A DNA stretch of 64,000 bases from Phycisphaerales bacterium (GTDB lineage Bacteria; Planctomycetota; Phycisphaerae; Phycisphaerales; UBA1924), in contig DASPKU010000011.1 in the NCBI GenBank assembly GCA_035627955.1, positions 1 through 64,000 of the forward strand. Direction: 5' to 3'. Below the pieces are notes generated by a model. That model was not told the origin of the DNA and did not search any database. It saw nothing but the letters and a program-made list of their open reading frames with translations. Shown in pieces: positions 56,097 to 64,000 of the stretch. Made by a program: the position numbers and the translations under genes. The stretch's first letter is position 1, and the number at the start of each line of letters is the position of its first letter.

Positions 56097-56348
56097 CCCA
56101 CAGCCGCCGTAGGGCCTTCAAAAACGGCAAACAGCCGTCCCACAACGGATGTGGGACGCCCTACAGCGGCTGTGGGACGCCCCACAACGGCCGTGGGACG
56201 ACGGGTTGGAGCTGTGCAACGACCCACCGGCGTTGTGGGGCGGCGCACCGCGGCTGTTCAACGCCCCACGGCCTTTGTGGGACGGTGCACCGCGACCGTT
56301 CAACGACCGACGAGAGCCGCTGAACGCCTCACACGGTTCGTGAACAGT
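56097..56348 (+). repeat. Intergenic 21-bp tandem array
   Basis: Twelve contiguous 21-nt units. The consensus is CCCACANCGGCNGTGGGACG plus C; starts fall at 56097, 56118, 56139, 56160, 56181, 56202, 56223, 56244, 56265, 56286, 56307 and 56328. Many units are mini-hairpins (CCCACAACGGCCGTGGG). Units 1, 2 and 3 (56139-56201) are closest; the rest diverge. The minus strand could encode a GRPTAAV-type heptad repeat, but there is no good start codon or ribosome-binding site, so I call it a non-coding array. Confidence 0.88.
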
Positions 56349-56350
56349 GC

Positions 56351-56373
56351 CACTGGCAGCTCGCCTGCCAGTG
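56351..56373. repeat. CACTGGCA palindrome
   Basis: CACTGGCA and TGCCAGTG (56351-56358 and 56366-56373) pair across GCTCGCC. It is a shortened relative of the CACTGGCGG-family and directly follows the 21-bp array. Confidence 0.65.
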
Positions 56374-56417
56374 CCGCGGTGGCGCCGTGCGCACGGGAGA
56401 TTGACCGCGCCCCTCGT

Positions 56418-56486
56418 CACCGCCACACTGGCGGACGAGCCGCCAGTGGCACTTCGCGGGAGTTGCGCTGCCCGTGCCACCCGCCC
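56418..56486 (+). repeat. CACTGGCGG-family repeat (copy 3)
   Basis: CACCGCCACACTGGCGGACG then AGCCGCCAGTGGCACTTCGC and a tail CCCGTGCCACCCGCCC. The best palindrome of the family: CACTGGCGG, ACGAG, CCGCCAGTG. It ends 23 nt before the next gene. Confidence 0.8.
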
Positions 56487-56508
56487 AAGGCTTCGTTAGG
56501 ATGCCCGT

Positions 56509-56850
56509 GTGCAGCAGTTGATCCAGTCCATCCAGCAGCTTGACAGCGGCACGCACGTGCTGCTCGGCATCGCGTCCTTGCTGTACGTTGCCGCTGTCAT
56601 CCCCATCCTGTTCGCGATCGCATTAGTGTTCGTGCCGAGTCGGGCCCTCCGGTTCATCGGATTGATGACCCTCACGCTGCCTGCTATCGCCATAGCCGCC
56701 GTGTTCGCGTTCGCCGCGGCCACACATCCGGCACCTCGGACGTCCCATTGGAACACGACCACGCTCTTTTGCTGCGCGTATTGGGCCTGGTACCTGCCCC
56801 GGGAGAAAGGACCCACCCGACGCGGCAATCGGAAGCCGCCGAACAAGTAG
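56509..56850 (+). CDS. Small two-TM membrane protein
   Basis: A GTG start (56509) gives 113 residues: MQQLIQSIQQLDSGTHVLLG start, TM helices LYVAAVIPILFAIALVFV and FIGLMTLTLPAIAIAAVFAF, and a polar basic tail. It lies behind a repeat cluster. Function unknown. Confidence 0.5.
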   Translation: MQQLIQSIQQLDSGTHVLLGIASLLYVAAVIPILFAIALVFVPSRALRFIGLMTLTLPAIAIAAVFAFAAATHPAPRTSHWNTTTLFCCAYWAWYLPREKGPTRRGNRKPPNK

Positions 56851-56859
56851 TTGGACCCA

Positions 56860-56897
56860 CTTTGCCGCACCTCTCCCCGAGTGCCCAACCGGAGCCA
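56860..56897 (-). repeat. Inverted copy of the 54590-54627 38-mer
   Basis: Exact reverse complement of 54590-54627 (starts CTTTGCCGCACCTCTCCCCG on the plus strand). The other half of the 54.6-kb hairpin is missing here, so this is a half-site. Confidence 0.85.
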
Positions 56898-56905
56898 GGG
56901 CATTC

Positions 56906-57205
56906 TCATTGTTCTGCGAGACCGCTCGGGAGTGTCTTGGCAGGGTCGATGGTCTGCCCCGCCAGAAGAAGGTCTCGCAGCCGCCGCGCGTGCTTGAGAG
57001 CGTGGGGGATTGAGTCCAGGAGGTAGCGGAGCTCCTGCTCGGCGTGCGCCGGGTCGCTGGTGCGAGTGCGGGCGAAGTCGCTGGCGTGCTCGTCGATCCA
57101 GACGAGGTGGCACAGCGTGCGCGAGAGCGCGAATGCGACCGGGTCGATGTCCGTGCGCTGAGGGTCGATCGGGCTCTCGCCGGGCGGCGGCACGGGTTGC
57201 TCCAT
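56906..57205 (-). CDS. Small acidic helical protein
   Basis: ATG 57203-57205 gives 99 residues beginning MEQPVPPPGESPIDPQRTDI, then helices VAFALSRTLCHLVWIDEHAS and ELRYLLDSIPHALKHARRLR. The Pro-rich N-terminus and amphipathic helices suggest a small regulatory or adaptor protein. No family recognised. Confidence 0.5.
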   Translation of the reverse strand: MEQPVPPPGESPIDPQRTDIDPVAFALSRTLCHLVWIDEHASDFARTRTSDPAHAEQELRYLLDSIPHALKHARRLRDLLLAGQTIDPAKTLPSGLAEQ

Positions 57206-57375
57206 GGGTTGAGTGTACCTGGGGCGCTTCACCCGCCCCGCTGGGGCGGTGGCGTTGCGGGTGCACGCGTCCGGGGGTGTTGAGGACGCCACCCCCGGCT
57301 AGGGCCGTGCGCCGCGTCCGCGGCGGGGGCAGCACGACCAAAAGACGGACCGTGCCACCCGGTCGTTACACTGCG

Positions 57376-57699
57376 ATGATGCGACGCGGGGCCATACAGG
57401 TGACCATCGTGCTAGTGCCGACGTTCATGGCCGTGCTGGCAACGGGCTGCCGATCACGCCCGATCGACCGCATCACGCCGGTGTTCGGAGAGGCGGATGC
57501 GGTGCTCGAGGAATCAGGAAGCATCGCCCGTCTCCTCAAGCCCGGTGCTCCTACACCTCCGAAGTGGCGGGTGGATGAGCGGCATTGGTATTACGAGCGA
57601 TTCGGCTTCGTTCTCCGCGAGTCCGCAACGGGTGAGCTCAAGGCCTCGCCGATGACTGCGGAAGACCGGCGGAAACTCGAACTCTTTCGCCGCCCCTAA
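57376..57699 (+). CDS. Small predicted lipoprotein
   Basis: From ATG 57376, 107 residues: signal peptide [20 protein letters not shown] with lipobox LATGC, then [20 protein letters not shown] and a C-terminal domain with [20 protein letters not shown]. It ends 11 nt before hutU and may share its transcript. Unknown function. Confidence 0.55.
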   Translation: MMRRGAIQVTIVLVPTFMAVLATGCRSRPIDRITPVFGEADAVLEESGSIARLLKPGAPTPPKWRVDERHWYYERFGFVLRESATGELKASPMTAEDRRKLELFRRP

Positions 57700-57710
57700 A
57701 CTCCCCCACA

Positions 57711-59408
<1,698 letters not shown>

Positions 59409-59423
59409 CGGGTGTACCGGCAA

Positions 59424-59534
59424 GCTCCGCCCCGTCGGGGCGGAGAGGATGTGCGCGAGCTTCCACGGGTTCCGCTCGCCCGCGGACGGGCTCGCTCCAC
59501 CCGCGGCTACAGCACTGAGCCCCGTTCGGGGCTC
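59424..59534 (+). repeat. REP unit 1 of the Y1-transposase locus
   Basis: Contains the hairpin AGCTCCGCCCCGTCGGGGCG, then CTTCCACGGGTTCCGCTCGC, the block CTCCACCCGCGGCTACAGCA and the terminal hairpin GAGCCCCGTTCGGGGCTC. Repeated at 59571, and in part at 59735 (inverted) and 60328. Confidence 0.85.
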
Positions 59535-59570
59535 GATGCACTGAGCCCCGATCGCTGCTCGAGGGATCCA

Positions 59571-59683
59571 GAGCTCCGCCCCTCCGGGGCGGTAAGGATG
59601 TGCGCGAGCTTCCACGGGTTCCGCTCGCCCGCGGTCGGGCTCGCTCCACCCGTGGCTACAGCACTGAGCCCCGTTCGGGGCTC
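59571..59683 (+). repeat. REP unit 2
   Basis: Direct copy of unit 1, starting AGCTCCGCCCCTCCGGGGCG, with CTCCACCCGTGGCTACAGCA and the same end hairpin. A truncated copy of the end block (GCACTGAGCCCCGATCGCTG) lies between units 1 and 2. Confidence 0.85.
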
Positions 59684-59734
59684 AAGACAGCATGGGCACG
59701 ATCAATTTTCATTGTGACTACTTCCCCCTGGCCT

Positions 59735-59868
59735 TTGGCCCCGAACGGGGCCGAGTGCTGTAGCCACGGGTGGAGGTCGCCTCCGGCGACCGGAACCCGT
59801 GGACAAGGACGCCGTTATTCTCTCTTCCTCTCTCCCTTTCCCGCCCCGGAGGGGGCGGAGCAAGGAGC
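59735..59868 (-). repeat. REP unit 3 (inverted), upstream of the transposase
   Basis: GGCCCCGAACGGGGCC, TGCTGTAGCCACGGGTGGAG and CGCCCCGGAGGGGGCGGAGC are the reverse complement of unit blocks in order, ending at the transposase ribosome-binding site (AAGGAG). It faces unit 4 across the gene. Confidence 0.82.
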
Positions 59869-59874
59869 CATGGC

Positions 59875-60327
59875 ATGCCCGGCACGTACTCGCAGATTCT
59901 GCTGCACGTCGTCTTCTCCACGAAGCGCCGTCTCCCCTGGCTTACTGCTGACATCCGGCAACCTGTCTACGACTACATCGGCGGCATCATCCGAGGCGAG
60001 AAGGGCGTGCTCCACGCCATCGGCGGGGTCGAAGACCACGTCCACATGTACTTCCGCTGGCGCACCGACATGTGCATTTCCGATCTGATGCGCAATGTGA
60101 AGGCACACTCCTCCCTCTGGGTACACCAGAACTACACCGCGCTCCGCGACTTCGCATGGCAGGAGGGCTACAGCGTGTTCTCCGTCAGCAAGTCGCAGGA
60201 GCCCGCGGTCAAGCTGTACATCGCGAACCAGGCCGAGCACCACGCGAAGGAAGACTTCAAGTCCGAACTTCTGCGCATGCTGCGGTTGCACGAGATCGAT
60301 TTCGAGGAGCGGTACGTCTTTGACTGA
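59875..60327 (+). CDS. REP-associated tyrosine transposase (RAYT, Y1/IS200-like)
   Basis: ATG 59875, 7 nt after AAGGAG, gives 150 residues. The HUH metal motif is EDHVHM (HVH at 55-57) and the catalytic tyrosine is probably Y115 in AVKLYIANQAEHH, giving the Y1-transposase order of IS200/IS605 TnpA. A C-terminal basic helix (FKSELLRMLRLHEI) fits RAYTs. There is no TnpB. REP units in inverted orientation flank the gene, as expected for a host-adapted TnpA that acts on REPs. All catalytic residues are present, so it may be active. Confidence 0.9.
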   Translation: MPGTYSQILLHVVFSTKRRLPWLTADIRQPVYDYIGGIIRGEKGVLHAIGGVEDHVHMYFRWRTDMCISDLMRNVKAHSSLWVHQNYTALRDFAWQEGYSVFSVSKSQEPAVKLYIANQAEHHAKEDFKSELLRMLRLHEIDFEERYVFD

Positions 60328-60428
60328 TGCTCCGCCCCCTTCGGGGCGGCGACGGTCTGCCTGCTTGCCACGAGTTCCGCGGCGAAGCGCCGCTCCACCC
60401 GTGGCTACAGCACTGCTCCCATTCGGGA
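60328..60428 (+). repeat. REP unit 4, downstream of the transposase
   Basis: CTCCGCCCCCTTCGGGGCGG hairpin, GCCACGAGTTCCGCGGCGAA, then CTCCACCCGTGGCTACAGCA and a degraded end (CTGCTCCCATTCGGGA). With inverted unit 3 it encloses the transposase gene. Confidence 0.82.
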
Positions 60429-60556
60429 CGCGAGCCACGGCCCCGCACGTCCGCTAGCGAGCCTCACCTTCGCGCATCCCCCGCCCCCACCGCCCCTTGC
60501 CGCAGGCCGCGAGAAATCCCGCGGAAATCAGGCATCCGCCCGCGACCGCCCGCGTA

Positions 60557-62404
60557 ATGGCCGTGGCTCGCGCGCCCTCACGGTCCCGGCTGTCCGTTCG
60601 TCCAGGATCCGCCCCCTTGCAGCCCACCAACACGCGTCAGCTGGCGGAGTTTGCCACGCAGCTGCTGCACGCCAACCGGCGGGCCGAGGCCGCGCAGGTG
60701 CTCGCCGACGCCCTCACCGCGGCACCCGCGGACACGCACATCAACGAGCTCGCCGGGTACCTCGCTGCGACCGAGGGCCGCTGGGCCGACGCCGCCCAGC
60801 GCTACGCCCTCGCCCTCCGCGGCCGCCCCGAGAACCAGGTGCTCGCGCTCACCCTCGCCAAGGCCCACTTCCACGCGGGTGACCGGGCGGCGGCGCGGAA
60901 GGTGATCGAGAAGCCCGCGGCCGCGGGCAACCCCGAAGCCCGCCGCATGCTGGGGATGCTGCTGGCCTCGGGCGGCGAGCCCTTCGCCGGCGCGGCCCAC
61001 CTGCGGGCGTTCATCGCGTCGCGTCCAAAGGGCGCCCCCGCGGACCTGGAGGCGGTCGGAGCTCTCGCCCACGCGCTCAAGGAGTCAGGGCAGGCCGATG
61101 AGGCGTTGGCGCTGCTCCGGCCGCATGTCGAGGCCCGCAACGCCAACCCGCGCCTGCTGCACCTCTACGCTTTCACGCTCAACTACGCCCCCGGCGTGAG
61201 CACCGCCGATATCGCGGCCGCGCACCGCCGCTACGCCGCGGCCTTGGAAGCAGAGCCGGGGGCGCGGGCGGCCCCGGTGCACCGCATCCCCCCACCGGAG
61301 GCGGGCGGCGAGCGCCCGCGGCGGCTGCGGATCGGGCTGGTGTCCGGCGACTTCCGCCGCCACTCGGTCACCAGCTTCCTGCTGCCGCTGCTGGAGCACG
61401 TCGGCCGCGGACGCTTCGAGATCGTGTGCTACTCGACGCACGCCGCCGAGGACGACTTCACCCGCCAGTACGAGCGGCAGGCGACGCACTTCCGGCGCGT
61501 GCACACGCAGAACGCGGACGAGCTCGCGGCCACCATCGCCTCCGATCGCGTGCACATCCTCATCGACCTCGCGGGCTGCACGTGGAACAACCGTCTGGCG
61601 GTGTTCGCCCGGCGGCCCGCTCCCGTGCAGGTCGCGTGGCTGGGATACCCCGCGCCTACGGGCCTGAGCGCGATGGACTTCCGCGTGGTGGACGCGTTGA
61701 CGGACGCGGCGGACGGTGCACCGCTGGCGGTGCCCGAGCAGCCCCTGCGGCTTGAGCCCTGCATGCTCGCGTACCGCCCTTACCCCGATGCGCCCCCCGT
61801 GAATGAGCGGCCCGCGGGCGCGCCGCTGGTGCTGGGGTGCTTCGGGGCCGTGCCGAAACTCAACGCCCCGCTGCTCTCGCTGTACGCCCGCACCCTGGAG
61901 GTTGTCCCCGGGAGCGAGCTGCTGTTCAGGCACGTGTCGCTCGCGGAGGCCGGGCTCCGCGAGGACCTGGTCAAGCGCGTGATGGCCGCGGGTGTGAAGG
62001 ACCGCTCCCGCATCAAGGTGGAGCCGCCCGCGCCCGCCGAGGGCTCTGTCATGCCCGCGTACCACGCCGTCGACATCTCCCTCGACACGTTCCCCTACAA
62101 CGGCACCACCACGCTCTGCGAGTCGCTGTGGATGGGCGTGCCCGTGGTGTCGCTCACGGGCGACCGCACGGCCTCGCGCATGGGGCTCACCATCCTCTCG
62201 CGGGTGGGGCTGCCGGAGCTGGCGGCGAGCTCTGAGGACGCGTTCGTCAACACCGCCGCTCTGCTCGCAAGCGACCACCAGCGCCGGGCGGAGCTGCGGC
62301 GCACGCTGCGGGCGCGGGTGCAATCGGCGCTGTGCGATGCGGGCTCGTTCGCTCGGGCATTCGAGGACGCGCTCGAACAGTCGTGGTGCGCACGCAAGCC
62401 CTAG
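60557..62404 (+). CDS. TPR and O-GlcNAc transferase-like (GT41) glycosyltransferase
   Basis: From ATG 60557 there are 615 residues. The N-terminal third carries TPR helices (AEAAQVLADALTAAPADTHI, WADAAQRYALALRGRPENQV). The GT41 catalytic domain starts near RLRIGLVSGDFRRHSVTSFL, with RHS matching the OGT H-x-V region, VQVAWLGYPAPTGLSAMDFR, and the donor motif NGTTTLCESLWMGVPVVSLT. The ESLWMGVP region is the SPINDLY/OGT signature. It probably glycosylates proteins in the cytoplasm. No target is adjacent. Confidence 0.9.
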   Translation: MAVARAPSRSRLSVRPGSAPLQPTNTRQLAEFATQLLHANRRAEAAQVLADALTAAPADTHINELAGYLAATEGRWADAAQRYALALRGRPENQVLALTLAKAHFHAGDRAAARKVIEKPAAAGNPEARRMLGMLLASGGEPFAGAAHLRAFIASRPKGAPADLEAVGALAHALKESGQADEALALLRPHVEARNANPRLLHLYAFTLNYAPGVSTADIAAAHRRYAAALEAEPGARAAPVHRIPPPEAGGERPRRLRIGLVSGDFRRHSVTSFLLPLLEHVGRGRFEIVCYSTHAAEDDFTRQYERQATHFRRVHTQNADELAATIASDRVHILIDLAGCTWNNRLAVFARRPAPVQVAWLGYPAPTGLSAMDFRVVDALTDAADGAPLAVPEQPLRLEPCMLAYRPYPDAPPVNERPAGAPLVLGCFGAVPKLNAPLLSLYARTLEVVPGSELLFRHVSLAEAGLREDLVKRVMAAGVKDRSRIKVEPPAPAEGSVMPAYHAVDISLDTFPYNGTTTLCESLWMGVPVVSLTGDRTASRMGLTILSRVGLPELAASSEDAFVNTAALLASDHQRRAELRRTLRARVQSALCDAGSFARAFEDALEQSWCARKP

Positions 62405-62453
62405 TGCACGCGAGCGCAGTGCGGCGGCTGCCCGTCCTCTCCGAAGCTCAGCG

Positions 62454-63134
62454 TCACTTCCGCCCGGTCTTCAAGTCCTCGGGCTTGATTCCGTACTTCT
62501 TCACGGCCTTCTCCGCGTGCTTGACATTCTCCTGCCACTGCTTGAACGCCGGATCCTTCTCGCGGCTGGCGTCATAGGTGGAGGGCTCGGGCTTGCCGGT
62601 GGGAGCGTTGGACTTCGGCGGCTTGGGCGCCTTCGGGATAGTCGAGGTTTTCGAGGCCGAGCCACTCGTCACCGGCGGCTTGGGCAGCGGGCGCGACGTG
62701 TTGCCCGTCGGCTTGGGCAGGTTCGCGCTCATCGATCCGCCGGTTGGCTTCGGGGGCGCGATCGGAGCCTTGCCCAAGGCCGCAGGACCGCTGGCGCCGC
62801 TCGCCGATGCCGAGCCCGCGGAAGCAGAGGCGCCGGACTTCGCGGGGCCCGCAACGCCGGCGTTGCGACTCGTGCTCTTCGACGCTCCCGCGGAGCCGTT
62901 GACGGCCGCGGGCTTCTTGTCCTTCCCGGTGGGTGCGCCCGGACCGCCAGCGTTGGGGCCAGCGGGGCCCGGGCCGCGCCCACCTGCGGCGCCGGGTCCG
63001 GCTTTGCCGGGCGGCGCGGGTTTATTCGCGCCACTCGCCGCGGACTTGTCCTTGGCGGCCGGGGCGGCGCCCGGCGGCGTGGGCAGCGGGCGGTTCGCGT
63101 TCTTGTTCACGGGCTTGTTGGGGGGCGGCGGCAT
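62454..63134 (-). CDS. Disordered Pro/Ala/Lys-rich protein
   Basis: 226 residues, almost entirely Pro, Ala, Gly, Lys and Ser (PGAAPAAKDKSAASGANKPA, PKPPVTSGSASKTSTIPKAP). A short ordered, charged C-terminus (DPAFKQWQENVKHAEKAVKK) could be a helical binding element. It resembles basic low-complexity, histone-H1-like or ribosome/nucleoid-associated proteins. Function unknown; it lies near a similar basic protein downstream on the same strand. Confidence 0.55.
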   Translation of the reverse strand: MPPPPNKPVNKNANRPLPTPPGAAPAAKDKSAASGANKPAPPGKAGPGAAGGRGPGPAGPNAGGPGAPTGKDKKPAAVNGSAGASKSTSRNAGVAGPAKSGASASAGSASASGASGPAALGKAPIAPPKPTGGSMSANLPKPTGNTSRPLPKPPVTSGSASKTSTIPKAPKPPKSNAPTGKPEPSTYDASREKDPAFKQWQENVKHAEKAVKKYGIKPEDLKTGRK

Positions 63135-63172
63135 AGCAGAGTTCCAGTGGATGGGTGTGTTATTACCTTTGG

Positions 63173-63616
63173 TTAGGCCTTGGGCTTCTGACTTCCGGGC
63201 TTCGTCGTCGGCGCAGGCGTCGACGGGCGCGCGGGCGGCTTCGCCCCGGTGGGCGCGGGCTTCTTGATAGCCAGCTTGATCTCTTTCTGGGGCGTGGCGA
63301 CTTTCGGTGCCTTAGCCGCGGCCTTCGCGTCAGCCTTGGCGACGACCGACTTCTTGACACCCGAGGCGAACGCGGCGACCGGGCCCAGCGGCGTGACGCT
63401 GGCGGCGCCCATGGCGGCCGCGGCGGCCCGCGTGCCGGCGGGGATCTTGGGCATGTCCTTGCTCGTGCGCCCGGTCACGATGGCTTTGATGTTGTCCTTG
63501 GGCCCGCCGATGCCGCCCTGGCTCTTGTACAGCGCGTTGTAGGTTTTGCCGATCTGCTTCACGCCCTGCTTGAGGTGGTCGGCGACCTTGCGGTTCGCGG
63601 GGTTGTTCTTCGACAC
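63173..63616 (-). CDS. Basic protein with Lys/Ala/Pro-rich tail
   Basis: GTG at 63614-63616 with AGGAG upstream gives 147 residues. The N-terminal part (NPANRKVADHLKQGVKQIGK, TYNALYKSQGGIGGPKDNIK) is ordered and basic. The C-terminal half repeats Ala-Lys-Pro words (KADAKAAAKAPKVATPQKEI, PAPTGAKPPARPSTPAPTTK) and resembles the tail of histone-H1-like or DNA-binding proteins. It precedes the disordered protein gene by about 40 nt. Confidence 0.55.
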   Translation of the reverse strand: MSKNNPANRKVADHLKQGVKQIGKTYNALYKSQGGIGGPKDNIKAIVTGRTSKDMPKIPAGTRAAAAAMGAASVTPLGPVAAFASGVKKSVVAKADAKAAAKAPKVATPQKEIKLAIKKPAPTGAKPPARPSTPAPTTKPGSQKPKA

Positions 63617-63720
63617 GGCGCGGGCTCCTGTGAAGCAGCGCGCCCGCAGCGGTCCCCCCGCCCGGCACACGCGGGGGCGAGTATAACGGAGTCCCGTCAG
63701 CGATGTGCAGCTGGCGCCAG

Positions 63721-63948
63721 CTAGTGAGGCTTTGCCCGCTCGCCCATCAGCTTGCGGGCCTTCACAACGTCACCAACGAACTCCACCGTCCCGCAGTCCA
63801 AGCACATGTTGGCGTCAACGGCGACGTCATTGGACGCCATGGTGAGGAACGGCGTGTTCTTCGGGCGAAAGGTGAGGCTGAAGGAGCCGAGAGCCCCGGG
63901 CTCCAGCCGCGTGCCGCCGCATCGGATGCACTTCTTGGTGTCGCTCAT
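63721..63948 (-). CDS. Small zinc-ribbon protein
   Basis: 75 residues with two CxxC knuckles (KKCIRCGG near 6-13 and NMCLDCGTVEFVGDVV near 47-62). The form is that of PF10651-like or nucleic-acid-binding ribbons; the fold likely binds one zinc. It is the first gene after the incoming minus-strand gene at the window edge. Confidence 0.75.
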   Translation of the reverse strand: MSDTKKCIRCGGTRLEPGALGSFSLTFRPKNTPFLTMASNDVAVDANMCLDCGTVEFVGDVVKARKLMGERAKPH

Positions 63949-63963
63949 CGCCGGCCCCTGCGT

Positions 63964-64000
63964 CAGGACATCCCCGCCACGCGATCGACCTCGTCCAGGC
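63964..64000 (-). CDS. Possible C-terminal fragment of a gene entering from the right
   Basis: On the minus strand the last frame reads LDEVDRVAGMS followed by TGA (complement of 63964-63966), 15 nt before the zinc-ribbon start. The 37 nt visible are too short to identify a product. Confidence 0.25.

Noticed and set aside
56063-56248. Heptad-repeat protein on the minus strand of the 21-bp array
   Set aside because: No ribosome-binding site, reading is restricted to the array, and the other frames are also open because the unit is a multiple of three.
56097-56348. CRISPR array
   Set aside because: The 21-nt units are contiguous with no unique spacers, and there are no cas genes. The same applies to the array at 39844-39990.

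Overview
The window is about 69% GC. It encodes planctomycete-type proteins, including a secreted protein ending in a PSP/hydrophobic/RRRGR sorting tail, many small lipoproteins and several classes of dispersed intergenic palindromes. It also carries divisome genes (rsmH, an FtsL-like gene, a class B PBP) of the kind kept in Phycisphaerae but lost in many other planctomycetes. I therefore read it as a chromosomal segment of a Phycisphaerae/Phycisphaerales-like planctomycete. This is an inference from gene content, not a database result. No prophage, integron, rRNA operon or CRISPR array is visible.

Layout. 1-8.3 kb: the end of a saccharopine-dehydrogenase-like gene, queG with a sugar-isomerase-like gene, kynA, a membrane-tethered SDR, a VOC protein, tRNA-Arg(CCG) and an MFS carrier. 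8.4-12.5 kb: a PDZ-S41 protease and a pyruvate dehydrogenase E1-alpha gene with no E1-beta beside it. 12.5-19 kb: a secreted CTERM-like protein, a tight PAP2/lipid kinase/phosphoesterase/lipoprotein cluster, a GNAT, tRNA-fMet and an enlarged purD. 19-23 kb: two glycosyltransferase genes. 23-32 kb: a PH-domain membrane protein, a PGRP amidase, TspO, a four-helix-bundle (23S intervening-sequence/Avd-like) gene held between repeat arms, a YggS protein, a peroxiredoxin, 5-formyl-THF cyclo-ligase and a LysM-L,D-transpeptidase. 33-43 kb: a site-2 protease, serS, a Cys-cluster TPR protein, valS and an HEGWH-type lipoprotein. 43-52 kb: class B PBP, ftsL-like, LysM and rsmH, then two histidine kinases around an RRM RNA-binding protein. 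52-64 kb: a desaturase, small unknown proteins, hutU, a REP-associated tyrosine transposase among its REPs, a TPR-OGT glycosyltransferase and two low-complexity basic proteins.

The most unusual content is the repeats. A palindromic element with 36-37-nt arms (core CCACTTGGCCACTCTGCC) sits in frame three times inside valS and once inside a histidine-kinase ATPase domain; a lone arm follows the L,D-transpeptidase gene. The arms contain no stop codon in any of the six frames and the loops are unrelated. At least ten other families share the design (short purine-rich words repeated every 7-15 nt, usually facing a complementary arm) with different words, and they lie at gene ends. One family brackets the four-helix-bundle gene and one brackets a small unknown gene. 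One locus has arms of two families nested inside each other. Five genes take their TGA stop codon from inside a repeat. Other repeats are two 21-bp tandem arrays (one inside valS), a TCTT-loop hairpin family, a CGAGCCCGACGCGC family and a CACTGGCGG-palindrome family. Together they suggest a genome colonised by cargo-loop palindromes tolerated inside essential genes, broadly like Rickettsia palindromic elements but in an unrelated phylum. The mobilising factor is not proven; the four-helix-bundle protein and the Y1 transposase are candidates only for their own families.
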